A stretch of DNA of 64,000 bases from Acidihalobacter yilgarnensis (GCF_001753245.1 NZ_CP017415.1:186001-250000), one strand, 5' to 3'. Counted from the stretch's first letter, positions 48,676-57,563 are shown. Program-made: numbers and translations. Notes: generated from the sequence alone by a model not told the origin.

Positions 48676-49683
48676 ATGAGCGCCGGCGGCGGCGAATTGG
48701 TAATTTTTGAGGCGGCGGGGCAGCCGGTTGAGGTGCGCCTGGATGCCCAGGGGGATACGGTCTGGTTGACGCAGCGGCAGATGGGCGCGCTGTTCGACAC
48801 CACGCCGGAAAACGTCTTGATGCACCTGAAGAACATATTCCGTGAGGCGGAACTGGACGAGACGGCAACGACTAAGGATTTCTTAGCAGTTCGAACCGAG
48901 GGCAAGCGTAATGTCCGGCGCAACCTGAGGCATTACAACCTCGACGCCATTATTTCGGTCGGCTACCGCGTCAGCTCAAGGCGCGCCGTGCTGTTCCGCC
49001 AATGGGCAACGGGTGTGCTGCGCGAACATCTGACCCGTGGCTACACCCTCAACCACCAGCGCTTCGAGCAGAATGCCCGCGAGCTGGATGCGGCGCTGGC
49101 GCTGGTGCGCAAGGCGGCGCAAAGCCCGGAATTACGGGGTGACGAGGGGCGCGGCCTGGTGGATGTGGTGACGCGCTATGCGCAGACCTTCCTGCTGCTG
49201 CAACGCTACGACGAGGGTCTGCTGGCCGAGCCGCAGGTGGTGGCTGGCGGCCGGTTGCCCACGCTGGCCGAGGCGCACGCGGCATTGGCCGGGTTGAAGG
49301 CTGAGCTGATCGCGCGCGGTGAGGCAACGCCGTTGTTCGCGCAGGAGCGGGGCGATGCCTTTGCCGCCTTGCTCGGCAATCTTGAGCAGACAGTGTTCGG
49401 CGAACCCGCTTACCCGAGCGTGGAGGCGAAGGCGGCGCACCTGTTGTATTTCGTCATCAAGAACCATCCATTTTCGGACGGCAACAAGCGCAGCGCCGCC
49501 TTTTTGTTCGTGGACTTTCTGAATCGAAACGCCCGCCTGTTGGACGTGGCCGGGCACCCCGTAATTAACGACATCGGCCTGGCTGCCCTGGCTTTGCTGG
49601 TGGCCGAGTCCGACCCGGCGCAGAAGGAAACGATGATCCGGTTGATCATGAACATGTTGGTGGGGGCGGTGCATGATCACTGA
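48676..49683 (+). CDS. RhuM-Fic fusion protein (virulence RhuM domain plus Doc-type Fic domain)
   Basis: The 335-residue protein has a RhuM/Bro-like N-terminal domain (about residues 8-125, [28 protein letters not shown] and [29 protein letters not shown]) fused to a Fic/Doc domain with [13 protein letters not shown] (264-276). The Lys in GNKR resembles Doc kinases rather than the HPFxxGNGR AMPylators. RhuM-family genes are common passengers inside type I systems. The ATG overlaps the hsdS stop (ATGA), so before the IS insertion it was coupled to hsdS. Function in the host is unknown; modification of a host or phage target is a possibility. Confidence 0.88.
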   Translation: MSAGGGELVIFEAAGQPVEVRLDAQGDTVWLTQRQMGALFDTTPENVLMHLKNIFREAELDETATTKDFLAVRTEGKRNVRRNLRHYNLDAIISVGYRVSSRRAVLFRQWATGVLREHLTRGYTLNHQRFEQNARELDAALALVRKAAQSPELRGDEGRGLVDVVTRYAQTFLLLQRYDEGLLAEPQVVAGGRLPTLAEAHAALAGLKAELIARGEATPLFAQERGDAFAALLGNLEQTVFGEPAYPSVEAKAAHLLYFVIKNHPFSDGNKRSAAFLFVDFLNRNARLLDVAGHPVINDIGLAALALLVAESDPAQKETMIRLIMNMLVGAVHDH

Positions 49684-49887
49684 AGACCAGCTCGAACAGC
49701 TTGCCCTGACCTGGTTTCAGGACGCCGGCTGGGACTACCGTCACGGCCCGGATATTGCCCCGGACGGTGATGCCCCGAGCGTGCCGACTACCGGCAGGTG
49801 TTGCTGCAAGGGCGCTTGCACGAGGCGGCGATGCTGGATCAGCTGCTGCTGGGTGCGATCAAGGCTGAAGACGAGGATAGGGAATGA
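49673..49887 (+). pseudogene. Duplicated 5' end of hsdR, frameshifted and fused to an unrelated tail
   Basis: The frame reads [17 protein letters not shown] and on to GPDIAPDGDAP, nearly identical to the start of hsdR at 51159. It leaves frame at CCCC (49773-49776), exactly the position where hsdR does. One added C gives ERADYRQVLLQGRLHEA and then MLDQLLLGAIKAEDEDRE with a stop at 49887, 71 residues in all. The tail does not match HsdR. The stop overlaps the next rhuM start (ATGA). It is a remnant of a duplication, or a small gene built from one. Confidence 0.75.
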
Positions 49888-50478
49888 ACGACGGATTGGG
49901 CGAGATTGTCCTGTATGAATCGCCCGATGGCGAGATTCATTTGGAGGTGCGGCTTGAACGGGATACGGTGTGGCTGTCGCAAGAGCAGATGGCGGCCTTG
50001 TTCGACGTGCAAAAAGCGGCGATTTCCAAGCATCTGAAGAATATTTTTGCGAGTAGCGAATTGGAGCGTGCGGCAACTGTTTCCAAAATGGAAACGGTTC
50101 AACAAGAGGGGGCGCGCCGTGTTTCCCGGCAGATCGAGCATTTCAACCTGGACGCGGTGATTTCGGTCGGATACCGGGTCAATTCCGCACGTGCAACCCG
50201 CTTTCGCCAGTGGGCCACCCGAGTGCTGCGCGAGCACTTGACCCAAGGATACACGCTGAACCGCCAGCGCTTCGAGCAGAATGCCCGCGAGCTGGAAGCG
50301 GCGCTGGCGCTGGTGCGCAAGGCGACGCAAAGCCCGGAATTGCGGGGTGACGAGGGGCGCGGCCTGGTGGATGTGGCCGTCCATTCCTGTGCCGTAACTC
50401 CCGGTTGGATGGCACCTCGAAAACCACTGGATTCGTCGCTCCTTGAAAAATCGGGGGTCAGTCAAGACAGGCAACTGG

Positions 50479-50498
50479 ATTCCCGCCTGCGCGGGAAT
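50479..50498 (+). repeat. Palindromic repeat in rhuM tail (copy 3)
   Basis: ATTCCCGC-CTGC-GCGGGAAT, same family as the hsdM repeats. It codes part of the tail of the truncated RhuM protein. Confidence 0.85.
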
Positions 50499-50609
50499 GA
50501 CGCGCTTTTCGAACTGCGAGCTTTTCTTGGGGCTGTCCGATGGTCTTTGGCGAGGGGCTCGGGCGAGCGGGGCGGGTTGGTTGATGTAACCGTCCATTCC
50601 TGTGCCGTC

Positions 50610-50629
50610 ATTCCCGCGCAGGCGGGAAT
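50610..50629 (+). repeat. Palindromic repeat before GIY-YIG gene (copy 4)
   Basis: ATTCCCGC-GCAG-GCGGGAAT, followed by CCAGA as in copy 1. It lies 20 bases before the GIY-YIG start and forms the last codons of the truncated rhuM. Confidence 0.85.
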
Positions 50630-50648
50630 CCAGATGTGAAGTGACGCC

Positions 50649-50943
50649 ATGGGAGACAAGCAGTTTTATGTGTACATCCTTGCGAGCAAAAAAAAAAGGC
50701 ACGCTATACACGGGTGTTACCTCGAATCTCCCTGGAAGGGTTTGGCAGCACAAGGAAAAGGTCGTAGCAGGTTTCACGAAGAAATACGACGTCAGCCTGC
50801 TTGTGTATTTCGAGATGCATCCGGTAGCGGAGTCCGCAATCCTGCGGGAAAAGCAAATCAAGAAATGGAATCGAGCGTGGAAAATTTCACTGATTGAAGA
50901 AAATAACCCGGCATGGCGCGATTTATATGATGAGATTGTTTGA
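50649..50943 (+). CDS. GIY-YIG endonuclease-like protein, out of frame at an A10 tract
   Basis: The N-terminus MGDKQFYVYILASKKK leads to GTLYTGVTSNLPGRVWQHK, the GIY-YIG signature (YVYIL...LYTGVT), but a run of ten A at 50688-50697 puts the second part one base out of frame; nine A would give a 97-residue protein. The remainder (EKQIKKWNRAWKISLIEENNPAWRDLYDEI) is typical of small stand-alone UPF0213-like GIY-YIG proteins. The tract could allow transcriptional slippage or phase variation, or be a base-calling error. It lies between the two copies of the hsdR start, surrounded by repeats. Confidence 0.8.
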
Positions 50944-51158
50944 AAACAGGGATTCCTGCTCCGCGTCTTCGCAGGGACGGGCTCCTACAATCGGGAATGA
51001 CGGTTGGATGGAATCCCGAAAAACACCGGATTCGTCGCGCCCTGAAAAGTCGGGGCAGTAAAACCATGCAAATGGATACCCGCCTTCGCGGGTATGACGG
51101 GGTTTTCGCAGACGCCCGCTCCACGCGGATGACGGAGTAACGATGGCAGCAGATAAGC
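50944..51158. repeat. Repeat-rich spacer before hsdR
   Basis: The 215 bases contain a perfect ATACCCGC-CTTC-GCGGGTAT palindrome at 51076-51095 (copy 5, with A in place of T at the third base) and degenerate relatives near 50990-51040 (CGGGAATGACGGTTGG, GGAATCCCG). No gene is evident. Confidence 0.7.
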
Positions 51159-54100
51159 ATGATTACTGAAGGCGAGCTCGAACAACTTGCGCTGACCTGG
51201 TTTCAGGACACGGGCTGGGACTACCGTCACGGCCCGGATATTGCCCCGGACGGTGATGCCCCGAGCGCGCCGATTACCGACAGGTGTTGTTGACGGGGCA
51301 CTTGCACGATGCGTTGCGCCGGCTGAATCCCGATGTGCCCGAAACGGTGCTGGACGAGGTGATGCATCGGGTCGCCAAACTGCATGAGCCCTCACTGATC
51401 CAGAGCAACCGTGGATTTCACGAGGCGCTGCTGGACGGGCTGGCGGTAATTGTCGAGAAGAACGGAGAGAAGCGCGGCGACCGCGTGCGCCTGATCGACT
51501 TCGAGCTGCCGGAACAAAACCGCTTTCTGGTGGTGAACCAATTCACGGTGCAAGGCACCAAGCAGCCGCGCCGGCCAGATTTGGTGTGTTTCATCAACGG
51601 CATTCCCATCGCGGTGATCGAACTCAAGAACCCGGTCGCCGAGCAGGCGGATATCTGGTCGGCGTTCAATCAGATCGAAACCTACAAAGCCGAAATTTCT
51701 GATCTCTTTGTGTTCAACGAGGCGTTGGTGATTTCCGATGGCTTGCACGCGCGCGTGGGGTCGCTCACCGCCGACCGGGAGCGCTTCATGCCGTGGCGCA
51801 CCCTGCGCAACGAGAACGACCGGCCATTGCTGGAGTTTGAACTGGAGAAGGTGGTGCGCGGCTTCTTCGCACCCGAGCTGCTGTTGGATTATCTGCGCTA
51901 CTTCGTGTTGTTCGAGCAGGGCGACGACGGCATCATCAAGAAAATAGCCGGCTATCACCAGTTCCACGCCGTGCGCGAAGCGGTGCGCGCTACCGTGATT
52001 GCGGCCACGGTGGTTGCGCCTGACAGGGTGGCAGAGGCGCGCGCCGATTACGGCAAGCATGTCGTGCCCGGCTCGCGCAAGGGCGGCATCGTCTGGCATA
52101 CCCAGGGCTCGGGTAAGAGCATTTCCATGGTCTGCTTCGTCGGCAAGTTGATGCAGCAGCCGGAAATGCGTAACCCGACGATTGTCGTGGTCACCGACCG
52201 CAACGATTTGGACGGACAACTGTTCCAGACGTTTGCGGGTGCGCGAACGCTATTGAAGGAAACACCACAGCAAGCAGAAGACCGAGAGCGGTTGCGCACC
52301 CTGCTGAACGGGCGGCCATCCGGCGGCATTATTTTCACGACGGTGCAAAAGTTCTCGCCCGACAAGGACGAGGAGCAGTTCCCGCGTTTGACGGAACGCA
52401 CCAACGTCGTCGTCATCGCCGACGAGGCGCACCGCTCGCAGTATGGTTTTAAGGCGGTGCTGGACAAGAAGACGGGCCAATACAAATACGGCTTTGCCAA
52501 GCATCTGCGCGATGCCTTACCCAACGCGACCTTTGTGGGCTTTACCGGCACGCCGGTGGAGACCAACGATAAGGATACGCGCTCGGTGTTTGGCGACTAT
52601 GTCAGCGTCTACGACATCCAGGATGCAGTGGACGACGGCGCCACGGTGCCGATTTACTACGAAAGCCGCTTGGCAAAGCTGGATATTAATAAGCTGGAGA
52701 TCGAACAACTCAGCGATCAGGTTGAGGAAATCTTCGAGGACGAAGAAAGCCTCGCGATCCGTGAGGCGGGTAAGAGCAAGTGGGCCGCGCTGGAGAAGCT
52801 GGTTGGCGCTGAGCCGCGCATCCAGCAAGTGGCCGCCGACATCGTGCAGCACTTTGAGGCGCGCAATGCGTCAGTCGAAGGCAAGGGCATGATTGTGGGC
52901 ATGAGCCGCGAAATTTGCGCCCACCTCTACAACGCCATCGTGGCGCTGCGGCCGCAATGGCACAGCACCGACCCGGCACAGGGCGCGATCAAGGTCATCA
53001 TGACGGGTTCAGCGGCGGACAAAGAACTGTTGCAGCCCCATATCTACAACGCGACTACCAAGAAGCAACTGGAAAAACGCTTCAAGAACCCGAAGGACTC
53101 GCTGAAGCTGGTGATCGTGCGCGACATGTGGCTCACCGGCTTCGACGTGCCGTGTCTGCACACGATGTACGTGGACAAGCCGATGCGCGACCACAACCTG
53201 ATGCAGGCCATCGCCCGCGTGAACCGCGTGTTCCGCGACAAGGAAGGCGGGCTGGTGGTGGACTACATCGGCATCGCCGCCGAGTTGCGCCGAGCGTTGA
53301 AGATTTACACGGAAAGCCGCGGCAAGGGCCAACCGACACTCGACACGGCGGAAGCGCTGGCCAAGCTCAAGGAATTGATGGGCGTGGCGCGCGGGCTGTT
53401 GCACGGCTTCGACTACGCGGCCTATCGCACCCAGGCCACCGGCTTGCTACTGCCGGCTGCCAACTTTGTATTGGGGTTGGACGACGGCAAGAAACGCTGG
53501 TTCGACGTGGTACTGGCGATCACCAAGGCCTTTTCACTCTGCGGCACGCTGGATGAAGCGATTGAACTGCGCGAGGAAATCGCCTTCTTCCAGGCGATTA
53601 AGAGCGTGATCGCCAAGGCGACGGAGACCGACAAAAAACTCTCCGAGGACAAAAAGAACGCCGTCCTCAAGCAGATTCTCGACAACGCGGTCGTGGCCGA
53701 GGGCGTGGAGGACATCTTCAAGCTGGCGGGGTTGGATCGGCCGGACATTGGCATTTTGTCCGATGGATTCCTGGAAGAGGTGCGCAACCTGCCGCAGCGC
53801 AATTTTGCTGTCGAGCTGCTGCAAAAACTGCTCAATGACGAAATCAAATCGCGCAGCCGCACCAACGTGATTCTGGAGAAGAAATTCAGCGACCGCCTGA
53901 TGGCGGCGCTGAATCGATACCGCAGTCGCGCCATCGAAAGCGCGCAGGTCATCGAAGAGCTGATCCAGATGGCCAAGGATTTCCGCGAGGCCGCCAAGCG
54001 GGGCGAGAACCTGGGCCTCAACGAGTCCGAGCTGGCTTTCTATGACGCGCTGGCCGACAACGAAAGCGCCGTGCGTGAGTTGGGTGATGACATCCTGAAA

Positions 54101-54304
54101 ACGATCGCCCACGAACTCACCAACAAGTTGCGCAACAGCACCACGGTGGACTGGCAAAAACGCGAGAGCGTGCGTGCTCGGCTGCGCAATCTGGTGCGCA
54201 TTACCTTGCGGCGCTACAAATATCCGCCGGACAAGCAAGAAGAGGCGATCAGGTTGGTGCTGGAGCAGGCGGAGCGATTGTCGGACGAATGGTCGCATGG
54301 GTAA
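51159..54304 (+). CDS. hsdR: Type I restriction enzyme R subunit HsdR, with one-base frameshift near the start
   Basis: HsdR supplies ATP-dependent translocation and cleavage. From ATG 51159 it reads MITEGELEQLALTWFQDTGW to DIAPDGDAP and leaves frame at CCCC (51259-51262); one more C continues as ERADYRQVLLTGHLHDALRRLNPDVP in the frame of the remaining 1006 codons, for 1048 residues. The HsdR_N nuclease region contains RPDLVCFINGIPIAVIELKNP (D...ExK). The SF2 helicase has Walker A-like HTQGSGKSISM, DEAH in VVIADEAHRSQYGF and FTGTPVE. The C-terminal helical domain is complete. If the frameshift is real, initiation at 51284 or later would give a shortened protein that retains the nuclease motif. 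Confidence 0.92.
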
Positions 54305-54418
54305 GAGGGAGCAGTTCTGCATAGTAGTCCCGCATGAGGACAGGGTTGCAACCTCCGCTTCCACCGAAAAGTTTTTTTAATTCGCGGTCAGTAGTACTGG
54401 CTGCCATGGAGGTGCTCT

Positions 54419-55414
54419 GTGCATAAGATTGCCCGAATAGCGTACAACTCGAATGAATGGCAAAAGCCTTCGGGAAGCGCCAGAAAGCTTGAAGCGAAGA
54501 ATACTTACTATAGCCAGTACGGCTTTGGGCATGAAGAATGGCTATTCCGGTCGGAGTGGCTGATAGATGGCTGGCGTTACACTTTTGTACAGGGCGTGAA
54601 TAAAAGCCGGCGCAAATTAATTGAAGAAGGGAAACCTTTCGATTTGACGCTTTTTACTATCCAACCGGATAAAAAAAGACGCTATGTCGCCAGTATTCGC
54701 GACGTTGAGTGCGTTGAAGTCCAGCAAGCGGCTGAGGTTGTCGCCAGGTTTAAAAAGCTGGGGTGGTATCAATCAATGCTTGATGAAATTGAAGCGGTGA
54801 ATGGCAACTTTTCCGGGTTGGGTGATGGCGAATATGCAGATAGTATCGTTAATGTTCGATTTCGTCAGGAGAATGTTCGCCGGTTCGGACCAAAGGCCTA
54901 TGCAAAATCTGGTGATCCAATACTCGAGTTAAACCGATATCAGCTTTTTGACATTGACAAAATTGAAAAAGGTGTCGAGAAGTCTGGGCAAAAAGTGGCA
55001 AGAAAAGGCTCGACTGAGCCGCCAACGACAAGGTCGTTCATTCGGCGCGCTACTTCCGCAGTGGAGTGCACGCCTGAACATGCGCTCATACAGAAGCGAC
55101 TTATGAGTGAATTGAAGCTGGAATATCCCGAAGCTTTGGTCGAGAGTGAACGCGATTTTATCGATGTTAGCGTTACAACAAAGAAGGAGTTGATCCTTTT
55201 TGAAATAAAATCGGATCTCGAGCCAAGAACCGTAATTCGACAGGCATTGGGGCAGATTCTTGAATACGCCTACCATCCAAACAGAAAACATTTATTGCCA
55301 CTGCGGCTCGTTATTGTGGGTCGTCGTCCCCTGACATCGCTAGATAAAACCTACCTAGATCATCTGACAACGACTTTTTCCCTTCCGCTTACCTACCGGG
55401 TCGTCCAAGTCTAA
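54419..55414 (+). CDS. Unknown protein with C-terminal PD-(D/E)XK nuclease-like domain
   Basis: The 331-residue protein starts at GTG 54419 with GGAGG six bases upstream. The N-terminal half (YYSQYGFGHEEWLFRSEWLIDGWRYTFVQ) is rich in aromatic residues and resembles PUA/EVE-like modified-base readers in texture, without a confident match. The C-terminal domain has FIDVSVTTKKELILFEIKSD, a PD-(D/E)XK pattern (Asp249, Glu262, Lys264), and QALGQILEYAYHP as the following helix. Base composition is AT-richer than the core genome. It lies between hsdR and the NucS-like gene, so a restriction or defence role is likely but not shown. Confidence 0.7.
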   Translation: MHKIARIAYNSNEWQKPSGSARKLEAKNTYYSQYGFGHEEWLFRSEWLIDGWRYTFVQGVNKSRRKLIEEGKPFDLTLFTIQPDKKRRYVASIRDVECVEVQQAAEVVARFKKLGWYQSMLDEIEAVNGNFSGLGDGEYADSIVNVRFRQENVRRFGPKAYAKSGDPILELNRYQLFDIDKIEKGVEKSGQKVARKGSTEPPTTRSFIRRATSAVECTPEHALIQKRLMSELKLEYPEALVESERDFIDVSVTTKKELILFEIKSDLEPRTVIRQALGQILEYAYHPNRKHLLPLRLVIVGRRPLTSLDKTYLDHLTTTFSLPLTYRVVQV

Positions 55415-55427
55415 AGGGAATAACTCA

Positions 55428-56528
55428 ATGCCCATTCAACACGCCATTTGGAAAGTCGGGGACAAACCCGAGCCACTTTCGGCAAGTAAGCTCGCCAGCG
55501 AGCAGAAATTGGAAGCTATGATTGTGCGCGAACCGCACATCCTTTCCAGCGAATGGATGCTGATCGGGCAGCAGGAGAGTACCAACTATGGGGGGCGCAT
55601 TGATCTCCTAGCCATTGCCCCTGACGGTTCGCTGGTTTTGATCGAACTCAAGCGCGATAAAACGCCGCGTGAGATTGTTGCGCAGGCCCTCGACTATGCC
55701 TCGTGGGTGGAGCAGTTGACTTCCGATAAGATCGCTCAGATTTATCAGCGTTTCACCAACGGTGGCAAGCTGAACGAGGCGTTTAAGCAGCACTTCGGTA
55801 CTGAGCTGGATGAGGGTACGCTGAACCAGAGCCACCAGATCATCATTGTCGCATCGGCGCTAGATGCGACTACCGAGCGAATCATCGGTTATCTCAATGC
55901 CCGCGACATCGCCATTAATGCCGTGTTTTTCCAGGTGTTCCAGCATGGTGATGAGCAACTGCTGAGTCGCGTATGGCTCATCGATCCCGGTGAGACGCAG
56001 GCGAATGTGGCGATTACGACGACAAGCAAGGGCGAAAAAGAACCCTGGAATGGGGAATATTACGTGTCTTTTGGCGATGCAAGCTCGCGGAGTTGGGAAG
56101 ACGCACGCCAGTATGGCTTCATCAGCGCGGGAGGAGGCAGTTGGTATAGTCAGACGCTTAAACTCCTCTCACCAGGTGACAGGGTGTGGGTGAAGATTCC
56201 AAAGACGGGGTATGTCGGTGTCGGCCGAGTTACAGAGACGGTGCGCCCCATCAAAGAATTTACTGTTCAGACACTGACCGGTGAGCGCCCAGCATTGGAG
56301 GTATTGAAGCACGCCGATTCTTACAAGCAGTACGCCGATGATCCTGAGAAGGCGGAGTACTTTGTGCGGGTAGATTGGATTGATTCGGTGCCCGAAGAAA
56401 AAGCCATCAATGAGGTCGGTTTGTTCGGCAATCAGAATACCGTTTGCCAGCCAACCACACCCAAGTGGCGGCATACGGTGGAGCAGCTCAAGACGTACTT
56501 TCAGCACTGGGACAGAAAGCTAGACTGA
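55428..56528 (+). CDS. NucS-like PD-(D/E)XK nuclease with C-terminal unknown (possibly EVE-like) domain
   Basis: The 366-residue protein has an N-terminal DUF91/NucS-type nuclease domain: GGRIDLLAIAPDGSLVLIELKRD with Asp59, Glu73 and Lys75, then REIVAQALDYASWVEQL. The second half (about 200-340) contains NGEYYVSFGDASSRSWEDARQYGFISAGGGSWYSQTLKLLSPGDRVWVKIPKTGYVGVGRV, which reads like an EVE/PUA-type domain that binds modified bases. An AAGGGA ribosome site precedes the ATG, and the gap to the upstream gene is 13 bases, suggesting one operon. Target and activity are unknown. Confidence 0.78.
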   Translation: MPIQHAIWKVGDKPEPLSASKLASEQKLEAMIVREPHILSSEWMLIGQQESTNYGGRIDLLAIAPDGSLVLIELKRDKTPREIVAQALDYASWVEQLTSDKIAQIYQRFTNGGKLNEAFKQHFGTELDEGTLNQSHQIIIVASALDATTERIIGYLNARDIAINAVFFQVFQHGDEQLLSRVWLIDPGETQANVAITTTSKGEKEPWNGEYYVSFGDASSRSWEDARQYGFISAGGGSWYSQTLKLLSPGDRVWVKIPKTGYVGVGRVTETVRPIKEFTVQTLTGERPALEVLKHADSYKQYADDPEKAEYFVRVDWIDSVPEEKAINEVGLFGNQNTVCQPTTPKWRHTVEQLKTYFQHWDRKLD

Positions 56529-56630
56529 ATGACGCAGCAGAATGCAGTTGGGTTGGTTGGGGCAAGCTCGATTAACACCTTGGTGTTGGGTGAGACAGCC
56601 GATTCATAGACACAGTCCGGGACGAAAATA

Positions 56631-57497
56631 ATGGCGCGACGTAAACAGAGTGGCTTTGAAGATCTGATCGAAGTGGCGTCCAGGCTGCCCTGGTGGGCCG
56701 GAGTGGTGTTGGCGGCGATTGCCTATCTTGTGCTGCATCCGGTTGCGATTCGGGAGATTGCGGTGTCAGGTAATCTCAAAACGCTTGGCCCCTCTATGGT
56801 GGCGCAATTGTTCAAGACACTCGCCACATTTGGCCAATATCTATTGCCAGTCGCATTTTTGATTGGTTCGGTGATTTCTGTTTTCAAGCGACGCAAACGC
56901 AACCAGCTGGTCGAGCAGACCCAGGCTCGGGGTAAGCAAAGCGCCTTACTTGATATGAGCTGGCGCGAGTTTGAAATGTTGGTGGGCGAGGCATTCAGGC
57001 GTCGGGGTTTCACGGTTGAGGAAACGGGGGGTAATGGCCCGGACGGTGGGATCGACCTGGTGTTGAGAAAGGGGCGTGAGATTCACCTTGTGCAATGCAA
57101 GCAGTGGAAAGCGCTCAAGGTGGGTGTGGATGTGGTGCGGCAGCTTTATGGTGTGATGGCGGCAAAGGGTGCAACCGGTGGTTTTGTCGTTACATCGGGG
57201 CAGTTTTCAGCAGATGCTAAGGTCTTTGCGGAAGGACAAAACATCGAATTGATCGAAGGTAAGCAGCTGCTTGCCATGATCCAGACGGCGAAAGCTTCGG
57301 GTGTGGCCGCGACCGCCACTATGGTTCAGCCAATGGTGAAAAAGGATATAGAGAAGGTGGATTCTGCGCCTGCCTGCCCCCGTTGCGGCGGATCAATGGT
57401 TCGCCGTGTTGCCAGACAGGGAAGTAATGCGGGCAATGCATTCTGGGGGTGTTCTACCTACCCAAAATGTCGGGGCGTCACGGCAATTGATCAATAA
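56631..57497 (+). CDS. Membrane-anchored Mrr-like restriction endonuclease with C-terminal zinc ribbon
   Basis: The 288-residue protein has two membrane helices (about 21-37 and 66-84), a Mrr_cat domain with PDGGIDLVL (Asp142) and HLVQCKQWK (Gln155, Lys157), then GVMAAKGATGGFVVTSGQFS, and a topoisomerase-type zinc ribbon at the end (CPRCGG...CSTYPKC). Mrr-type enzymes cut methylated DNA; membrane-anchored versions with zinc ribbons are known but poorly studied. It follows the two nuclease genes on the same strand after 102 bases. Confidence 0.88.
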   Translation: MARRKQSGFEDLIEVASRLPWWAGVVLAAIAYLVLHPVAIREIAVSGNLKTLGPSMVAQLFKTLATFGQYLLPVAFLIGSVISVFKRRKRNQLVEQTQARGKQSALLDMSWREFEMLVGEAFRRRGFTVEETGGNGPDGGIDLVLRKGREIHLVQCKQWKALKVGVDVVRQLYGVMAAKGATGGFVVTSGQFSADAKVFAEGQNIELIEGKQLLAMIQTAKASGVAATATMVQPMVKKDIEKVDSAPACPRCGGSMVRRVARQGSNAGNAFWGCSTYPKCRGVTAIDQ

Positions 57498-57563
57498 CCA
57501 AAGGATGGGTCCAGGATGCCGAGACCATTCGAGTTCAATGCGAGGGATTGTGGGCCTAAGGCG

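Larger units (their letters stand above)
46091..48679 (+). pseudogene. hsdS: Type I restriction-modification specificity subunit HsdS, split by an IS element
   Basis: HsdS provides DNA target recognition. The 5' part (46091-47246) has the first target-recognition domain, the conserved region LPSIDEQRAIAHILGTLDDKIELNR and most of the second domain. It is cut after VVHSML by an IS5-family element at 47247-48547. Removing the element and one TTAA copy restores the frame into [29 protein letters not shown] and ends at TGA 48679, giving 427 residues. As it stands, translation ends in the IS after two further residues (TGC), losing the last helical spacer. The bases around 46120-46560 are visibly AT-richer than hsdM, as expected for an exchanged recognition domain. 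Met8 (46112) is an alternative start. Confidence 0.93.
49884..50639 (+). pseudogene. Second RhuM protein, C-terminally truncated by repeats
   Basis: The RhuM domain (about residues 8-130, DTVWLSQEQMAALFDVQKAAISKHLKNIF, DAVISVGYRVNSARATRFRQW) is intact. After [10 protein letters not shown] the sequence departs from the RhuM-Fic gene and reads AVHSCAVTPGWM, low-complexity text coded by palindromic repeats, then a second GGLVDVTVHSCAVIPAQAGIQM before the stop. The Fic part is missing. The DNA coding for the [20 protein letters not shown] to GLVDV segment is almost identical to the first copy while the N-termini are diverged. The 251-residue product may still be made. Confidence 0.8.

Noticed and set aside
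45671-51095. Palindromic repeats considered as a CRISPR array
   Set aside because: The repeats are irregularly spaced by hundreds to thousands of bases, lie partly inside coding sequence and have no cas genes nearby.
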